Origin: Flavobacterium aeripolare
Lineage (GTDB): Bacteria; Bacteroidota; Bacteroidia; Flavobacteriales; Flavobacteriaceae
Assembly: GCF_013294025.1 (NCBI RefSeq)
Contig: NZ_JABSNL010000004.1
Span: 186,001-250,000, forward strand
Direction: 5' to 3'
Length of the DNA: 64,000 nt
The notes beneath the pieces were generated by a model that worked only from the letters and a program-made list of their open reading frames with translations, had not been told where the DNA came from and did not search any database. The position numbers and the translations under genes were made by a program. Shown here piece by piece: positions 16,520 through 25,383 of this stretch (its first letter is position 1; every line of letters begins with the position of its first letter).

Positions 16520-16777
16520 ATGAAATATGTATTTGTTGACGAGTCTTGGGAAGATTATTTGTACTGGCAAAAAATAGACAAGAAGAAAGTAAAAAAAACA
16601 AATGAACTGCTCAAAGATATTTCGAGGAACCCTTTTGAAGGCATCGGGAAACCAGAGGCACTAAAACACAAATATGCTGGCTTTTGGTCTAGAAGAATTG
16701 ATGATGAACATCGGCTGATTTATCGATTTATTGGTGATGAGATCCAAATCTTAAAATGCAGACATCATTACGATTGA
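16520..16777 (+). CDS. yoeB: Toxin YoeB, ribosome-dependent mRNA endonuclease
   Basis: 85 aa from the ATG at 16520; an in-frame upstream start at 16508 would add four residues overlapping the antitoxin. The whole protein aligns by eye with E. coli YoeB: ESWEDYLYWQ, NPFEGIGKPE, GFWSRRIDDEHRL, CRHHY. The catalytic residues Glu46, Arg65, His83 and Tyr84 are all present, so the toxin should be active. YoeB cuts mRNA in the ribosomal A site when freed from YefM. Confidence 0.95.
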   Translation: MKYVFVDESWEDYLYWQKIDKKKVKKTNELLKDISRNPFEGIGKPEALKHKYAGFWSRRIDDEHRLIYRFIGDEIQILKCRHHYD

Positions 16778-16884
16778 TAGTTCTTAAAGTGATATTAGTT
16801 TGTAGCTATTGCTAGTTTTAAATCGTATTTTCGGTTAGTCAAAAAAAAAACTAGAAGTTCGCAATAGCCATAAGTTCAAGAATG

Positions 16885-17226
16885 CTATCCCCAAAAACAA
16901 CTGTACTCATCTTTCTCGATTAATCGAATAAAGTCTAATAAGTGCTTTACGACTGGTTGCGGTTTATAGGCATGCCATTTTAAATCGGATCTTTGCCAAA
17001 AAGCTTTCCAATGATCATCTTTTTGAACATAAGTGGCTTTGGCAATATCGTTTTCAACTTTCTTTTTGGGATCCATCCAATTAGGTCTGATTTCGAAGAT
17101 GAACACACTTTGTTTATCAACACGGTATCCAATGTCAATTTGAGACCTCATTTCTTCCTCTGGACGAATGTAGGATAAATAGTTTTCAATTTCTTCTATC
17201 TCGATACTGGCTATTTCGAATTTCAT
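16885..17226 (-). CDS. DUF3024 protein
   Basis: 113 aa. The family pattern is seen in FIFEIRPNWMDP, then KATYVQKDDHWKAFWQRSDLKWHAY, then a C-terminal helix (VVKHLLDFIRLIEKD). DUF3024 proteins are small, have no known activity and are common in accessory regions. It stands between the toxin-antitoxin pair and the broken FRG gene, on the opposite strand to the former. Confidence 0.85.
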   Translation of the reverse strand: MKFEIASIEIEEIENYLSYIRPEEEMRSQIDIGYRVDKQSVFIFEIRPNWMDPKKKVENDIAKATYVQKDDHWKAFWQRSDLKWHAYKPQPVVKHLLDFIRLIEKDEYSCFWG

Positions 17227-17399
17227 TACGTATGTATTTTATCAGTTTGAGTAGTTCCTGCCTTCTGATTGTGTAATTATTGCTAGGAACATGAGCTATC
17301 TCAGTTGCTAAATAATTAAGAGGTTACTTTCTTATGTCTTGTTTTAGCGGGACGAGCGAGATGCTAATGCTAGCAGTTTTAATCTGCAAAAGCATAACT

Positions 17400-17522
17400 T
17401 TAATCCATTATGTCTAATTCTCTACTTATAATGAAACGATTTAAATAATTGGATAAATTGTCAAGATCTTGATATATTGAAAATTCATTAACTCCATATT
17501 GTTCAAGGTTTCGTAACATCGC
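17400..17522 (-). pseudogene. Detached C-terminal tail of the FRG gene, after an in-frame stop
   Basis: Straight after the TAA at 17523-17525, with no change of frame, the minus strand reads on for 40 sense codons to a TAA at 17400-17402. The translation contains LRNLEQYGVNEFSIYQDLDN and then LSNYLN, which looks like the end of FRG proteins (a Gly-(I/V)-Asn-Glu turn, then Asp-Leu-Asp and Leu-x-x-Tyr-Leu). A single base change giving TAA would explain it. Confidence 0.7.
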
Positions 17523-18101
17523 TTATTTAGCTGTTCCTTTAATTCGAAGCTTTATAAAAGTATTTTTATTTAAAATTTTTTCTAAACTCAATTGTGGTTT
17601 ATTAGATATTGTGAATACACCTCTTTGGTTTATAACGCGAGCGGAGAGACCTTTAGGGTAAAATACCCCGGAAACAATAATTTTGCTATCAAAAGGTTTG
17701 ATTTCTTTTGTTTTTAATACTTTGTTTTTAAAATCCATAATGAATACGGAAGCATCGCTTTTTTGGTTTAAATCAAAAGTTGCGAAATAAAGTGCGACTA
17801 ATGGGTTTTTAGTCCAATCTAAAAGTCTTGTTGCTAAACCATGATGTTGTCCTAGAGTCAATTCATCCCATTCATCAACTGGACTACTATTTAAAAGATG
17901 GCCAGAATATCTCAGCCAAGAACTAATAATATCTTCTTCCTTAAAGTAGGATGGGACGTTTTTAGAAAATTCAGGTCTACCGATTTTAGGAATTAGCTCC
18001 CAATCAAAATCTTGCTGACCTCTAAATACATAATTAGCTGATGAATGTTTCTCAATTACATTGTGAAATTCAATAAAATTTTTAATGTCTATAATTTTCA
18101 T
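17523..18101 (-). CDS. FRG domain protein, truncated by an in-frame stop
   Basis: 192 aa. The FRG domain is named for its FRG motif, here VFRGQQDFDWEL at about 25-36, and the second conserved block GQHHGLATRLLDWT lies at about 84-97. FRG proteins occur widely near defence and mobile genes; their biochemical role is not settled. The frame stops at residue 192, but typical C-terminal residues continue in the same frame for 40 more codons (17400-17522). It is therefore either a nonsense-truncated gene, perhaps still partly active, or a case of readthrough. The next gene on the left is DUF3024, on the same strand. Confidence 0.8.
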   Translation of the reverse strand: MKIIDIKNFIEFHNVIEKHSSANYVFRGQQDFDWELIPKIGRPEFSKNVPSYFKEEDIISSWLRYSGHLLNSSPVDEWDELTLGQHHGLATRLLDWTKNPLVALYFATFDLNQKSDASVFIMDFKNKVLKTKEIKPFDSKIIVSGVFYPKGLSARVINQRGVFTISNKPQLSLEKILNKNTFIKLRIKGTAK

Positions 18102-18305
18102 TGTATAGGACTCTCTTTTTAAGAAGTAAATATTTGTTTTTCAACTATAAATTAGTTGTGGGCACGAAACGTTATATGACTTACCCTTTCTCAAATATAA
18201 AAGTTATTCTTGTAAAATGTTTTTTTTATTTCTGTTATTTTGAAACAATCGAATTTAGTAAAGTTATTGTTCGGAGTTGTAAAAAAAATATTATGGCGCA
18301 GGCAA

Positions 18306-18400
18306 TGCGTGAAGGATGGCAGTGGAGCTCTTTATTTTTTTATCCCGTAGGGTAAATAATAAAAGCGGGAACGAACAGCCTGACCCTTGCGGGCACGCCC
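18306..18400 (-). repeat. Dispersed intergenic repeat, copy 1 (minus orientation)
   Basis: Read on the minus strand it begins GGGCGTG, has a short CCC..GGG hairpin, then TCAGGCTGTTCG and a CCCGC block, and ends GAGCTCCACTGCC followed by ATCCTTCACGCA. The two ends match copies at 26193-26304 and 46050-46143. There is no coding content. Confidence 0.75.
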
Positions 18401-18493
18401 AAAAAAAGTGTCTAATTTTTATTTTAAAGTGATAAAAGGAACTGGCTTTTATGTGGAATTACACGCAAAACGATGGTGGATAAAAAAGCTTGG

Positions 18494-18520
18494 TTGGCTT
18501 CGAAAAATTTTATAATTTTG
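18494..18520 (+). promoter_or_regulatory. Promoter of trigger factor
   Basis: TTGG at 18494 (with an alternative TTG at 18490) and TAATTTTG at 18513-18520 match the Bacteroidota -33/-7 pattern. The start codon is 34 bases downstream. Confidence 0.7.
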
Positions 18521-18554
18521 CATTCCGAATTTATAATGTAAATTAAAGAACAAG

Positions 18555-19880
18555 ATGGATATCAAAAGAGTAGCAATAGACGCTGTTAATGAAACAATTG
18601 TAATGACAGTTGTGAACATGGATTATAAAGGTCAAGTAGCAAAAAGAATAAATGAAAAAATGCCTCTTGCAACTGTAAAAGGTTTTAGAAAAGGGCAGGT
18701 TCCTAAGGATCTTGTTGCAAAACAATACGGTAGAGGAATTAAAGAAGAGGAAGTTAAGAAAGTTGTTGATTTGGCTTTAGAGCGTTTCATTCAATCTGAA
18801 AGATTAAACCTTCTTGGAACTCCGCTTCCTAAAGTAGACGAAAACTTTGATTGGGATGCTGAAGAGTTGACTTTTGAGTACGAAATTGGTTTAGTTCCTG
18901 ACTTTACTTTAGACTTAGAGGCTAAGAATGATATCGTAAAATATGTTGTTACCGCTGATGATAAATTAATTGATGATCAAGTAGCGCGTATCCAAAAACA
19001 ATTTGGTACTGCAATTCCTCAAGAGGTTGTTGCTGCTGACTCTGATGTTACGGGAACTTTCTCTAACGAAGAAAAAGGAATTAATAACGCAACTACAATC
19101 AATGCTGAACTTTTTAAAGATGAAGCAACTTTTAAACTTTTTATAGGTAAAAAAGTAGGTGATGTTGTGACTGTAAATACTAAAGGTTTATTTAATGACG
19201 ACCACCAATTGATGGACGTTATGAAAGTAGAGCATGATGATGTTCACGGTTTAGAGGTTGATGTAAACTTCACTATCGAAGGAATCAACACGGCTGAGCC
19301 AGCTGAATTGAACCAAGAATTGTTTGATAAATTGTTTGGTGAAGGTAAAGTTGCTTCACTTGACGAATTGAAAGCTAAGATTAAAGAAGATGCTGAGAAC
19401 CAATTTGCAACTCAAGCAGACCAAAAATTATTAGGTGATGTTACTGAGTTCTTAATTGAGAGCACAAAGTTTGAATTACCTGCTGCATTCTTGAAAAAAT
19501 GGTTGCAAACTGTAGGTGAGAAAAAAATGACTCCAGAAGAAGCTGAAGTTGAATACGAGCGTTCTGAAAAAGGATTGCGTTTTCAATTAATCGAAGGTAG
19601 AGCTATGGCTCAATCTGACATTAAAATCACTTTTGAAGACTTAAAAACATTTACTACAAAAAATATCCGTCAGCAAATGGCACAATTCGGACAAACAAAT
19701 CCTACGGATGAAGAAGTTCAAGGAATTGTTGCAAGAGTTTTGTCTAACCAAGATGAAGTGAAAAGACTTTCTGACCAAGTGGTTGCAGAGAAATTATTGG
19801 AATTGTTTAAAGAAAAAGCAAACCCAACAACTAAAGAAGTTACTTACGACGAATTTATTGCTGCGTCTTACGGAGAATAA
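18555..19880 (+). CDS. tig: Trigger factor chaperone
   Basis: 441 aa, the usual length. The N-terminal ribosome-binding domain has the signature GFRKGQVP at 43-50, which docks on ribosomal protein L23. The middle region corresponds to the FKBP-type domain but is poorly conserved here, as in other Bacteroidota. The C-terminal helical arms are clear (AAFLKKWLQTVGEKKMTPEEAE). It binds nascent chains at the tunnel exit. A good promoter sits 34 bp upstream. The tig-clpP-clpX order is a widely conserved arrangement. Confidence 0.95.
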   Translation: MDIKRVAIDAVNETIVMTVVNMDYKGQVAKRINEKMPLATVKGFRKGQVPKDLVAKQYGRGIKEEEVKKVVDLALERFIQSERLNLLGTPLPKVDENFDWDAEELTFEYEIGLVPDFTLDLEAKNDIVKYVVTADDKLIDDQVARIQKQFGTAIPQEVVAADSDVTGTFSNEEKGINNATTINAELFKDEATFKLFIGKKVGDVVTVNTKGLFNDDHQLMDVMKVEHDDVHGLEVDVNFTIEGINTAEPAELNQELFDKLFGEGKVASLDELKAKIKEDAENQFATQADQKLLGDVTEFLIESTKFELPAAFLKKWLQTVGEKKMTPEEAEVEYERSEKGLRFQLIEGRAMAQSDIKITFEDLKTFTTKNIRQQMAQFGQTNPTDEEVQGIVARVLSNQDEVKRLSDQVVAEKLLELFKEKANPTTKEVTYDEFIAASYGE

Positions 19881-20293
19881 ATTCAAGGTCGTCAAGTTGT
19901 AAGTTGCAATAGCAACTGCCTTAATTGTGCGGTAGATTATTAAAATTTTATGATTTGATTACAAAGAGTAAACAATAAAAAATAGTTATATTTGAGCGTC
20001 AGAAATTTATTTTTGGCGCTCTTTTGTTATTTATAATTTAGGTGCTCCCAATAATTACAGCTCCTACTTTTTAATTGTAAGTTTTTATACTTGTTTTAGA
20101 TTTTTATAGATTATAAGAGCCCTTTGCGGAGGCTTTGATATGATTATTTAATTTAAAAATGACGTTTAGAAAGTTATAGCTACAACAAGAGCTAAAAAAG
20201 TAAGACATATTGGCACATCTATAAATAGGAACGACCTTTGCAATAGATACCATACTATTAGATAAAAAAAAGTACAACTTAGAACACATACAC
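19881..20293. other. 413 bp gap between tig and clpP
   Basis: It contains the tig terminator near its start (19994-20025) and otherwise AT-rich sequence with no supported gene. A minus-strand frame at 20104-20295 is Cys/Phe/Ser-rich and looks like a chance frame. The clpP promoter must lie here, but I cannot place it with confidence. Confidence 0.6.
19994..20025 (+). terminator. Terminator after tig
   Basis: GAGCGTC (19994-20000) pairs with GGCGCTC (20015-20021) through one U-G pair, followed by four T. Confidence 0.7.
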
Positions 20294-20968
20294 ATGAACT
20301 ACGGTAAAGAATTTAAAAAGTTTGCTACAAAGCACCAAGGAGTTAATGCCATGTATTACGATAAAATCGTTGCGGCTATGAACCCTACAAATATGACTCC
20401 CTATATTATCGAAGAACGTCAATTAAACATTTCACAATTGGATGTTTTTTCTAGATTAATGATGGATAGAATTATCTTTTTAGGAACAGGAATCGACGAC
20501 CAAATCGCAAACATTGTACAAGCACAATTATTATTCTTAGAAAGCGCAGATGCTTCTAAGGATATCCAAATTTACTTAAACTCTCCAGGAGGAAGTGTTT
20601 ATGCAGGTTTAGGGATTTACGATACTATGCAGTACATTAAGCCTGATGTAGCTACAATTTGTACCGGTATGGCTGCTTCAATGGGAGCGGTACTATTGTG
20701 TGCGGGAGCAGAAGGAAAACGTTCGGCATTGCCACACTCAAGAGTAATGATTCACCAACCATCAGGAGGAGCACAAGGTGTAGCTACTGATATGGAAATC
20801 AACTTGAGAGAGATGTTGAAATTGAAAGATGAATTATACAACATCATTTCGCACCACTCAGGGCAAACATTTGATAAAGTGCACGCAGATAGTGAGCGCG
20901 ATTACTGGATGAAAGCTGATGAGGCTAAGGAATACGGAATGATTGATGAGGTATTGAGAAGAGGATAA
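20294..20968 (+). CDS. clpP: ATP-dependent Clp protease proteolytic subunit
   Basis: 224 aa. The catalytic triad can be read as Ser129 (TGMAASMGA), His154 (MIHQPSGG) and Asp203 (ERDYWM). The family blocks IYLNSPGGSVYAGLGIYD and REMLKLKDELYN are intact. The ~30 residues before TPYIIEERQ are longer than in E. coli and may be trimmed as a propeptide. It forms the double-heptamer protease that works with ClpX, encoded 70 bp downstream. Confidence 0.97.
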   Translation: MNYGKEFKKFATKHQGVNAMYYDKIVAAMNPTNMTPYIIEERQLNISQLDVFSRLMMDRIIFLGTGIDDQIANIVQAQLLFLESADASKDIQIYLNSPGGSVYAGLGIYDTMQYIKPDVATICTGMAASMGAVLLCAGAEGKRSALPHSRVMIHQPSGGAQGVATDMEINLREMLKLKDELYNIISHHSGQTFDKVHADSERDYWMKADEAKEYGMIDEVLRRG

Positions 20969-20970
20969 AA

Positions 20971-21027
20971 TCAGTTTGCAGTTTACAGTCGCAGTATGCA
21001 GTACTGTGACTGTAAACCGAGACTGAA
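20971..21027 (+). repeat. Large hairpin between clpP and clpX
   Basis: GTTTACAGTC (20981-20990) pairs with GACTGTAAAC (21008-21017). Inside it a G-U pair and CAGTA/TACTG continue the stem around a 5-base loop, and TCAGT/ACTGA-like pairs extend it outward. There is no T run, so it is more likely an mRNA processing or stability element than a terminator. The CAGTTTACAGTC-type wording looks like an intergenic repeat. Confidence 0.65.
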
Positions 21028-21038
21028 AACAAAAAAAA

Positions 21039-22271
21039 ATGGCGAAAGAAAAATTAGAATGTTCGTTTTGTGGAAGGAAGAAGCCAGAAACTAATTTATT
21101 AATAGCGGGTATCGATGCACACATTTGTGATAAATGTATCGAGCAAGCACACGGAATTGTTTTAGAGGAATTAAAAGCATCAGGGAGCACAAATCTTGTG
21201 GGTGATTTGATTTTGAAAAAGCCGAAAGAAATTAGAGCTTTTCTAGACCAATACGTTATAGGGCAAGACCAAACTAAAAAAGTGATGTCGGTTGCAGTTT
21301 ACAATCACTACAAGCGTTTAATGCAACAGCAGCAAGACGACGAAGTAGAGATTGAAAAAAGTAATATCATCATGGTAGGGCAAACGGGAACAGGAAAAAC
21401 ATTAGTTGCTAAGACCATTGCAAAAATGTTAGACGTGCCTCTAGCTATTGTTGATGCTACCGTATTAACTGAAGCTGGTTATGTAGGAGAAGATGTTGAG
21501 AGTATCTTAACGCGCCTTTTACAAGCTGCTGATTATGATGTTACCAAAGCAGAACGCGGAATCGTTTTTATTGACGAAATTGATAAAATTGCTCGTAAGA
21601 GCGATAATCCATCAATTACACGTGACGTATCTGGTGAAGGTGTGCAACAAGCTTTATTGAAACTATTGGAAGGAACAGTTGTAAACGTGCCACCAAAAGG
21701 AGGACGTAAGCATCCAGACCAAAAATTTGTTGAGGTAAACACGCAAAACATTTTGTTTATTGCCGGTGGTGCTTTTGACGGAATCGAAAGAATTATATCG
21801 AAACGTTTGAACCGTCAGGCTGTAGGGTATTCGACTTCGAAGACAGCAGATAATATAGATAAAGACAATTTATTGCAATACATCATTCCTAAAGATATTA
21901 AAGATTTTGGATTGATTCCTGAGATTATTGGTCGTTTGCCAGTATTGACACATATGGATCCGTTAGATAGAGCTACTTTACGTTCTATTTTAACAGAGCC
22001 TAAAAATGCGTTAATCAAACAGTACCAAAAGTTATTCTTAATGGATGAGGTGGAGTTTTCAATCACTGACGAAGCACTTGACTTTATTGTTGATAAGGCA
22101 CTAGAGTATAAATTAGGAGCTCGTGGATTGCGTTCATTATGTGAAGCAATCTTAACTGATGCAATGTATGAATTACCAAGTTCTGAGGATAAAAAATTAG
22201 AAATTGATAGAACGTACGCTGAGGAGACACTTAATAAAAACTTGTTGAAACGTTTAGAGATTGCATCATAA
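21039..22271 (+). CDS. clpX: ATP-dependent Clp protease ATP-binding subunit ClpX
   Basis: 410 aa. The N-terminal zinc-binding domain has Cys8, Cys11, Cys30 and Cys33 (CSFCG...CDKC). The AAA+ core has Walker A GQTGTGKT at 114-121, the pore loop GYVG at 147-150 and Walker B IVFIDE at 175-180. The C-terminal sensor 2 region (GARGLRSL) is present. It unfolds tagged proteins and feeds them into ClpP. The gene is in line with clpP and ends at a strong terminator. Confidence 0.97.
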   Translation: MAKEKLECSFCGRKKPETNLLIAGIDAHICDKCIEQAHGIVLEELKASGSTNLVGDLILKKPKEIRAFLDQYVIGQDQTKKVMSVAVYNHYKRLMQQQQDDEVEIEKSNIIMVGQTGTGKTLVAKTIAKMLDVPLAIVDATVLTEAGYVGEDVESILTRLLQAADYDVTKAERGIVFIDEIDKIARKSDNPSITRDVSGEGVQQALLKLLEGTVVNVPPKGGRKHPDQKFVEVNTQNILFIAGGAFDGIERIISKRLNRQAVGYSTSKTADNIDKDNLLQYIIPKDIKDFGLIPEIIGRLPVLTHMDPLDRATLRSILTEPKNALIKQYQKLFLMDEVEFSITDEALDFIVDKALEYKLGARGLRSLCEAILTDAMYELPSSEDKKLEIDRTYAEETLNKNLLKRLEIAS

Positions 22272-22295
22272 TAATTGCATTTTTCTTAAAAATAT

Positions 22296-22327
22296 AAACC
22301 CGTTCATTGATTTGAACGGGTTTTTTT
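22296..22327 (+). terminator. Terminator after clpX
   Basis: AAACCCGTTCA pairs with TGAACGGGTTT across a short loop, and a T run follows. Confidence 0.9.
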
Positions 22328-22428
22328 AGGTCTAAATTATCGTATTTGTTATTGTTTTAAAAAATAGATAGTATCCTTTCCTTATAAGTTTTAGAATCCC
22401 GATTTTTGTTTGATCAAAGCATGTTATT

Positions 22429-23664
22429 ATGACTCTAGAAGACAAAGAGATTATTTTATTAAAAGTTTCGGGACAAGATAAACCGGGAGTTACTGCGGGT
22501 TTAACTTCGATTTTGGCCAATTATGAAGCCACTATATTAGATATAGGTCAGGCTGATATTCATGATACATTATCTTTAGGGATTTTATTCGAAATTAAAG
22601 CAGGCTCGTCATCGGCACCTATTTTAAAGGACTTATTATTTAAGGCTTATGAGCTAGAGATAAAGGTGAAGTTCACGCCAATTTCGATTGATGATTATGA
22701 GAATTGGGTAAAGGGACAGTCTAAAAAAAGATACATTGTAAACATATTAGGAGAAACACTAGCGGCTGCACAAATGGCTGCTGTGACTCAAATTTTGTCT
22801 GATCAAAATTTAAATATTTACGCTATTAAAAGATTGACGGGTAGAGTTTCCATTATTGACAAAGGGATGTATCCTCGCTCTTGCGTGCAATTGTCAGTGT
22901 CAGGAAATATATTGAACAAGAATTTAATTACCGCTAAGTTCATGGAGATTTCGAGAACGCTAGACGTTGATATCTCATTTCAAGAAGATGGTATTTATAG
23001 AAGAAATAGACGCTTAGTTTGTTTTGATATGGACTCTACTTTAATACAAACTGAAGTCATCGATGAGCTAGCTGATCTTGCAGGAGTAGGAGAGCAAGTA
23101 AGAGCAATAACCGAATCAGCAATGAATGGCGAGATTGATTTTAGCGAAAGCTTTAAACAACGTATGGCATTACTTGAAGGGTTAAGTGAAGAAGTATTGC
23201 AAAAGGTAGCAGAGAACTTACCTATTACGCAAGGAGCACATCGCTTGATGAAGGCATTGAAATATTACGGTTATAAAACAGCGATACTATCTGGAGGATT
23301 TACTTATTTTGGTAAGTATTTACAAAAAGAATTGGGTATAGATTATGTGCACGCTAACGAATTAGAAATAATCGATGGCAAGCTAACAGGGAAATATTTA
23401 GGTGAAATTGTAGATGGTAAAAAGAAAGCCGAATTATTACAATTAATTGCCGACAAAGAAGGGGTACACATCAATCAAACAATTGCTGTAGGAGATGGAG
23501 CCAATGATTTACCGATGTTGAATTTAGCTGGATTAGGAATCGCTTTTCATGCAAAACCAAAGGTAAAAGAAAGCGCGTCGACTTCTATTTCTAGCTTAGG
23601 ATTAGATGGTGTTTTATACTTGCTAGGGTATCATGACAGGCATATTGATATGATGATGGAATAG
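22429..23664 (+). CDS. serB: Phosphoserine phosphatase with N-terminal ACT domains
   Basis: 411 aa. An ACT domain lies at about 8-85 (LLKVSGQDKPGVTAGLTSIL) and a second ACT-like segment at about 102-180. The HAD phosphatase core starts with DMDST at 200-204 (nucleophile Asp200, acid Asp202), then GEIDFSESFKQR, the motif II region AILSGGFTYFG, and motif III GDGANDLPML. It makes serine from phosphoserine, the last step of serine synthesis; the ACT domains suggest control by an amino acid. It forms a single-gene unit ending in a strong hairpin. Confidence 0.93.
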   Translation: MTLEDKEIILLKVSGQDKPGVTAGLTSILANYEATILDIGQADIHDTLSLGILFEIKAGSSSAPILKDLLFKAYELEIKVKFTPISIDDYENWVKGQSKKRYIVNILGETLAAAQMAAVTQILSDQNLNIYAIKRLTGRVSIIDKGMYPRSCVQLSVSGNILNKNLITAKFMEISRTLDVDISFQEDGIYRRNRRLVCFDMDSTLIQTEVIDELADLAGVGEQVRAITESAMNGEIDFSESFKQRMALLEGLSEEVLQKVAENLPITQGAHRLMKALKYYGYKTAILSGGFTYFGKYLQKELGIDYVHANELEIIDGKLTGKYLGEIVDGKKKAELLQLIADKEGVHINQTIAVGDGANDLPMLNLAGLGIAFHAKPKVKESASTSISSLGLDGVLYLLGYHDRHIDMMME

Positions 23665-23683
23665 TGCCATTAATACTAAGTAA

Positions 23684-23717
23684 AAAAGCCTTAACTCGTA
23701 ATCGATTTAAGGCTTTT
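23684..23717. terminator. Bidirectional terminator between serB and the GH3 gene
   Basis: AAAAGCCTTAA pairs perfectly with TTAAGGCTTTT, with A on one side and T on the other. It can serve serB (+) and the converging GH3-family gene (-). Confidence 0.85.
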
Positions 23718-23760
23718 CTGCCATTTGAAATAGTGGTATTTTAAAAGGGATCTCTTGTGA

Positions 23761-25287
23761 TTACAACGCTATTTTAACTTGCATACTCTTCAATTGCTCC
23801 AAATAATCTCTTTGGTTAGATAGTCTAGGGATTTTATGTTGACCGCCTAGTTTGTCTCGCTCTTTTAACCAATCGTAAAATAAATTTTTGCGTGCTATAT
23901 TTATGATCAATGGATTTAATGTCATGTTGTTGGTGCGCTTCGCCTCGTAATCAGAGTTTAGAGATTGCAAGGTATCGTCTAGTATTTTATGAAAAGCATC
24001 TGTGTTTTCAGGAGCTTTCTTGAATTCAATCATCCATTCATGTGCGCCTTTTTCCTTGCCTTCCATAAAAACGGGTGCAACGGTATAATCAACCACTTCG
24101 GTGTTGGTTTCTCTACATGCTTTGGCTATAGCCTGATCGGTATTTTCGACCATTAACTCTTCTCCAAAAACATTAATATGGTGTTTTGTTCTTCCGGTAA
24201 CTCTAATGCGGTACGGACTCAAGGAAGTAAAACGAACAGTGTCTCCTATTAAATAACGCCATAATCCTGAATTTGTAGTAATAACGATAGCGTAGTTTTT
24301 AAACAATTCTACATCAGCAAGGCGAACAATTTTTTGGTTGGGCGTGTCAAAAGTGTCCATTGCAATGAACTCGTAAAAGATACCATAGTCTAGCATTAAC
24401 AGTAAATCGCTAGAATAGTTCAAATCTTGAATGGCAAAGAAACCTTCAGAGGCATTGTATATTTCGTAATATTTAAATTCTTTTTTAGGTAGTATTTTTT
24501 GATATTGTTCGCGGTAGGGTTCAAAATTTACTCCGCCGTGAAAATACACTTCTAAGTTAGGCCATACTTCAAAGAGATCTGTTTTTCCAGTTTCTTCAAT
24601 TATGCGGTTCATTAAAACCAACATCCATGAGGGAACTCCAGCAAAACTAGTAACATTCTCTTTTTTAGTCTCGTTAATGATGGCGGCCATTTTTGACTCC
24701 CATTCGCTCATTAATGATATTTTACTGCTAGGCGTGCTACTAAACTCTGCCCAAATAGGCATGTTTTCGATTAAAATAGCCGACAAGTCACCAAAAGAGG
24801 TATTGTTGTTTTCATAGATCTGAGAGCTTCCGCCTAAACGCAAACTCTTACCTGTGAACAATTCTGAATTTTCATTATTGTTTAAATACATGCACAGTAA
24901 ATCTTTACTGCCTTTATAATGGCAGTCTTCAAGCGCACTACTGCTTACAGGAATAAATTTACTTTTTGCATTTGTGGTACCACTCGATTTGGCAAACCAT
25001 TTTATAGGGGTGTTCCAAAACAAGTTTTGCTCTCCACTACGGGTACGTTCAATCAACGGGTGAATATCTTCGTATGTTACAATAGGTACGCGTTCAGCAA
25101 ATGTGGCATACGATTTTATAGAGGCATAATCATAATCGGTACCTATAACTGTATCTTTTGCAGCCGTTAGCAAATTCATTAGCAACTCCTCTTGTACCTC
25201 ATTGGGGTATTTAAGGAAAAGTTCAATTTGATGGATTCGTTGTTTTAAAACCCATGAAGCGAATGAATTAATAATGGTTAGTGGCAT
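23761..25287 (-). CDS. GH3-family acyl-adenylating protein
   Basis: 508 aa. The family pattern is strong: WFAKSSGTTNAKSKFIP (ATP-binding motif), GVPSWMLVLMNRI, YNASEGFF, LMLDYGIFYEF, YRIRVTGRTKHHINVFGEELM. In plants GH3 enzymes join amino acids to jasmonate or auxin through an acyl-adenylate. Bacterial members, frequent in Bacteroidota, have no settled substrate. The adenylation motifs are intact, so it should be an active ligase. It runs toward serB and shares a terminator with it. Confidence 0.88.
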   Translation of the reverse strand: MPLTIINSFASWVLKQRIHQIELFLKYPNEVQEELLMNLLTAAKDTVIGTDYDYASIKSYATFAERVPIVTYEDIHPLIERTRSGEQNLFWNTPIKWFAKSSGTTNAKSKFIPVSSSALEDCHYKGSKDLLCMYLNNNENSELFTGKSLRLGGSSQIYENNNTSFGDLSAILIENMPIWAEFSSTPSSKISLMSEWESKMAAIINETKKENVTSFAGVPSWMLVLMNRIIEETGKTDLFEVWPNLEVYFHGGVNFEPYREQYQKILPKKEFKYYEIYNASEGFFAIQDLNYSSDLLLMLDYGIFYEFIAMDTFDTPNQKIVRLADVELFKNYAIVITTNSGLWRYLIGDTVRFTSLSPYRIRVTGRTKHHINVFGEELMVENTDQAIAKACRETNTEVVDYTVAPVFMEGKEKGAHEWMIEFKKAPENTDAFHKILDDTLQSLNSDYEAKRTNNMTLNPLIINIARKNLFYDWLKERDKLGGQHKIPRLSNQRDYLEQLKSMQVKIAL

Positions 25288-25383
25288 TTTTTAAAATTGG
25301 AGTTATGAATTATGCGTTACGAATGATAACTTTACCAAAAATAACATTTTTTGTTAAACATCAAACTTTAAAGAGTAAACTAA

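Larger units (their letters stand above)
18102..18554. other. 453 bp gap: dispersed repeat and tig promoter
   Basis: No convincing gene. The one open frame here (18101-18355, +) is low-complexity and runs into the repeat. The stretch holds a minus-oriented copy of the dispersed repeat (18306-18400) and the trigger factor promoter (18494-18520). Confidence 0.7.

Noticed and set aside
17341..17400. Possible short repeat around GCGGGACGAGCGAGATGC
   Set aside because: It resembles intergenic wording I recall from Flavobacterium, but there is only one copy here and no clear ends, so I cannot support it as a feature.
18101..18355. 84-residue + strand frame before tig
   Set aside because: It is Phe/Tyr/Lys-rich, runs into the dispersed repeat and shows no domain.
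20104..20295. 63-residue minus-strand frame between tig and clpP
   Set aside because: Composition (Cys, Ser, Tyr, Phe) is like random AT-rich DNA and it overlaps the clpP leader.
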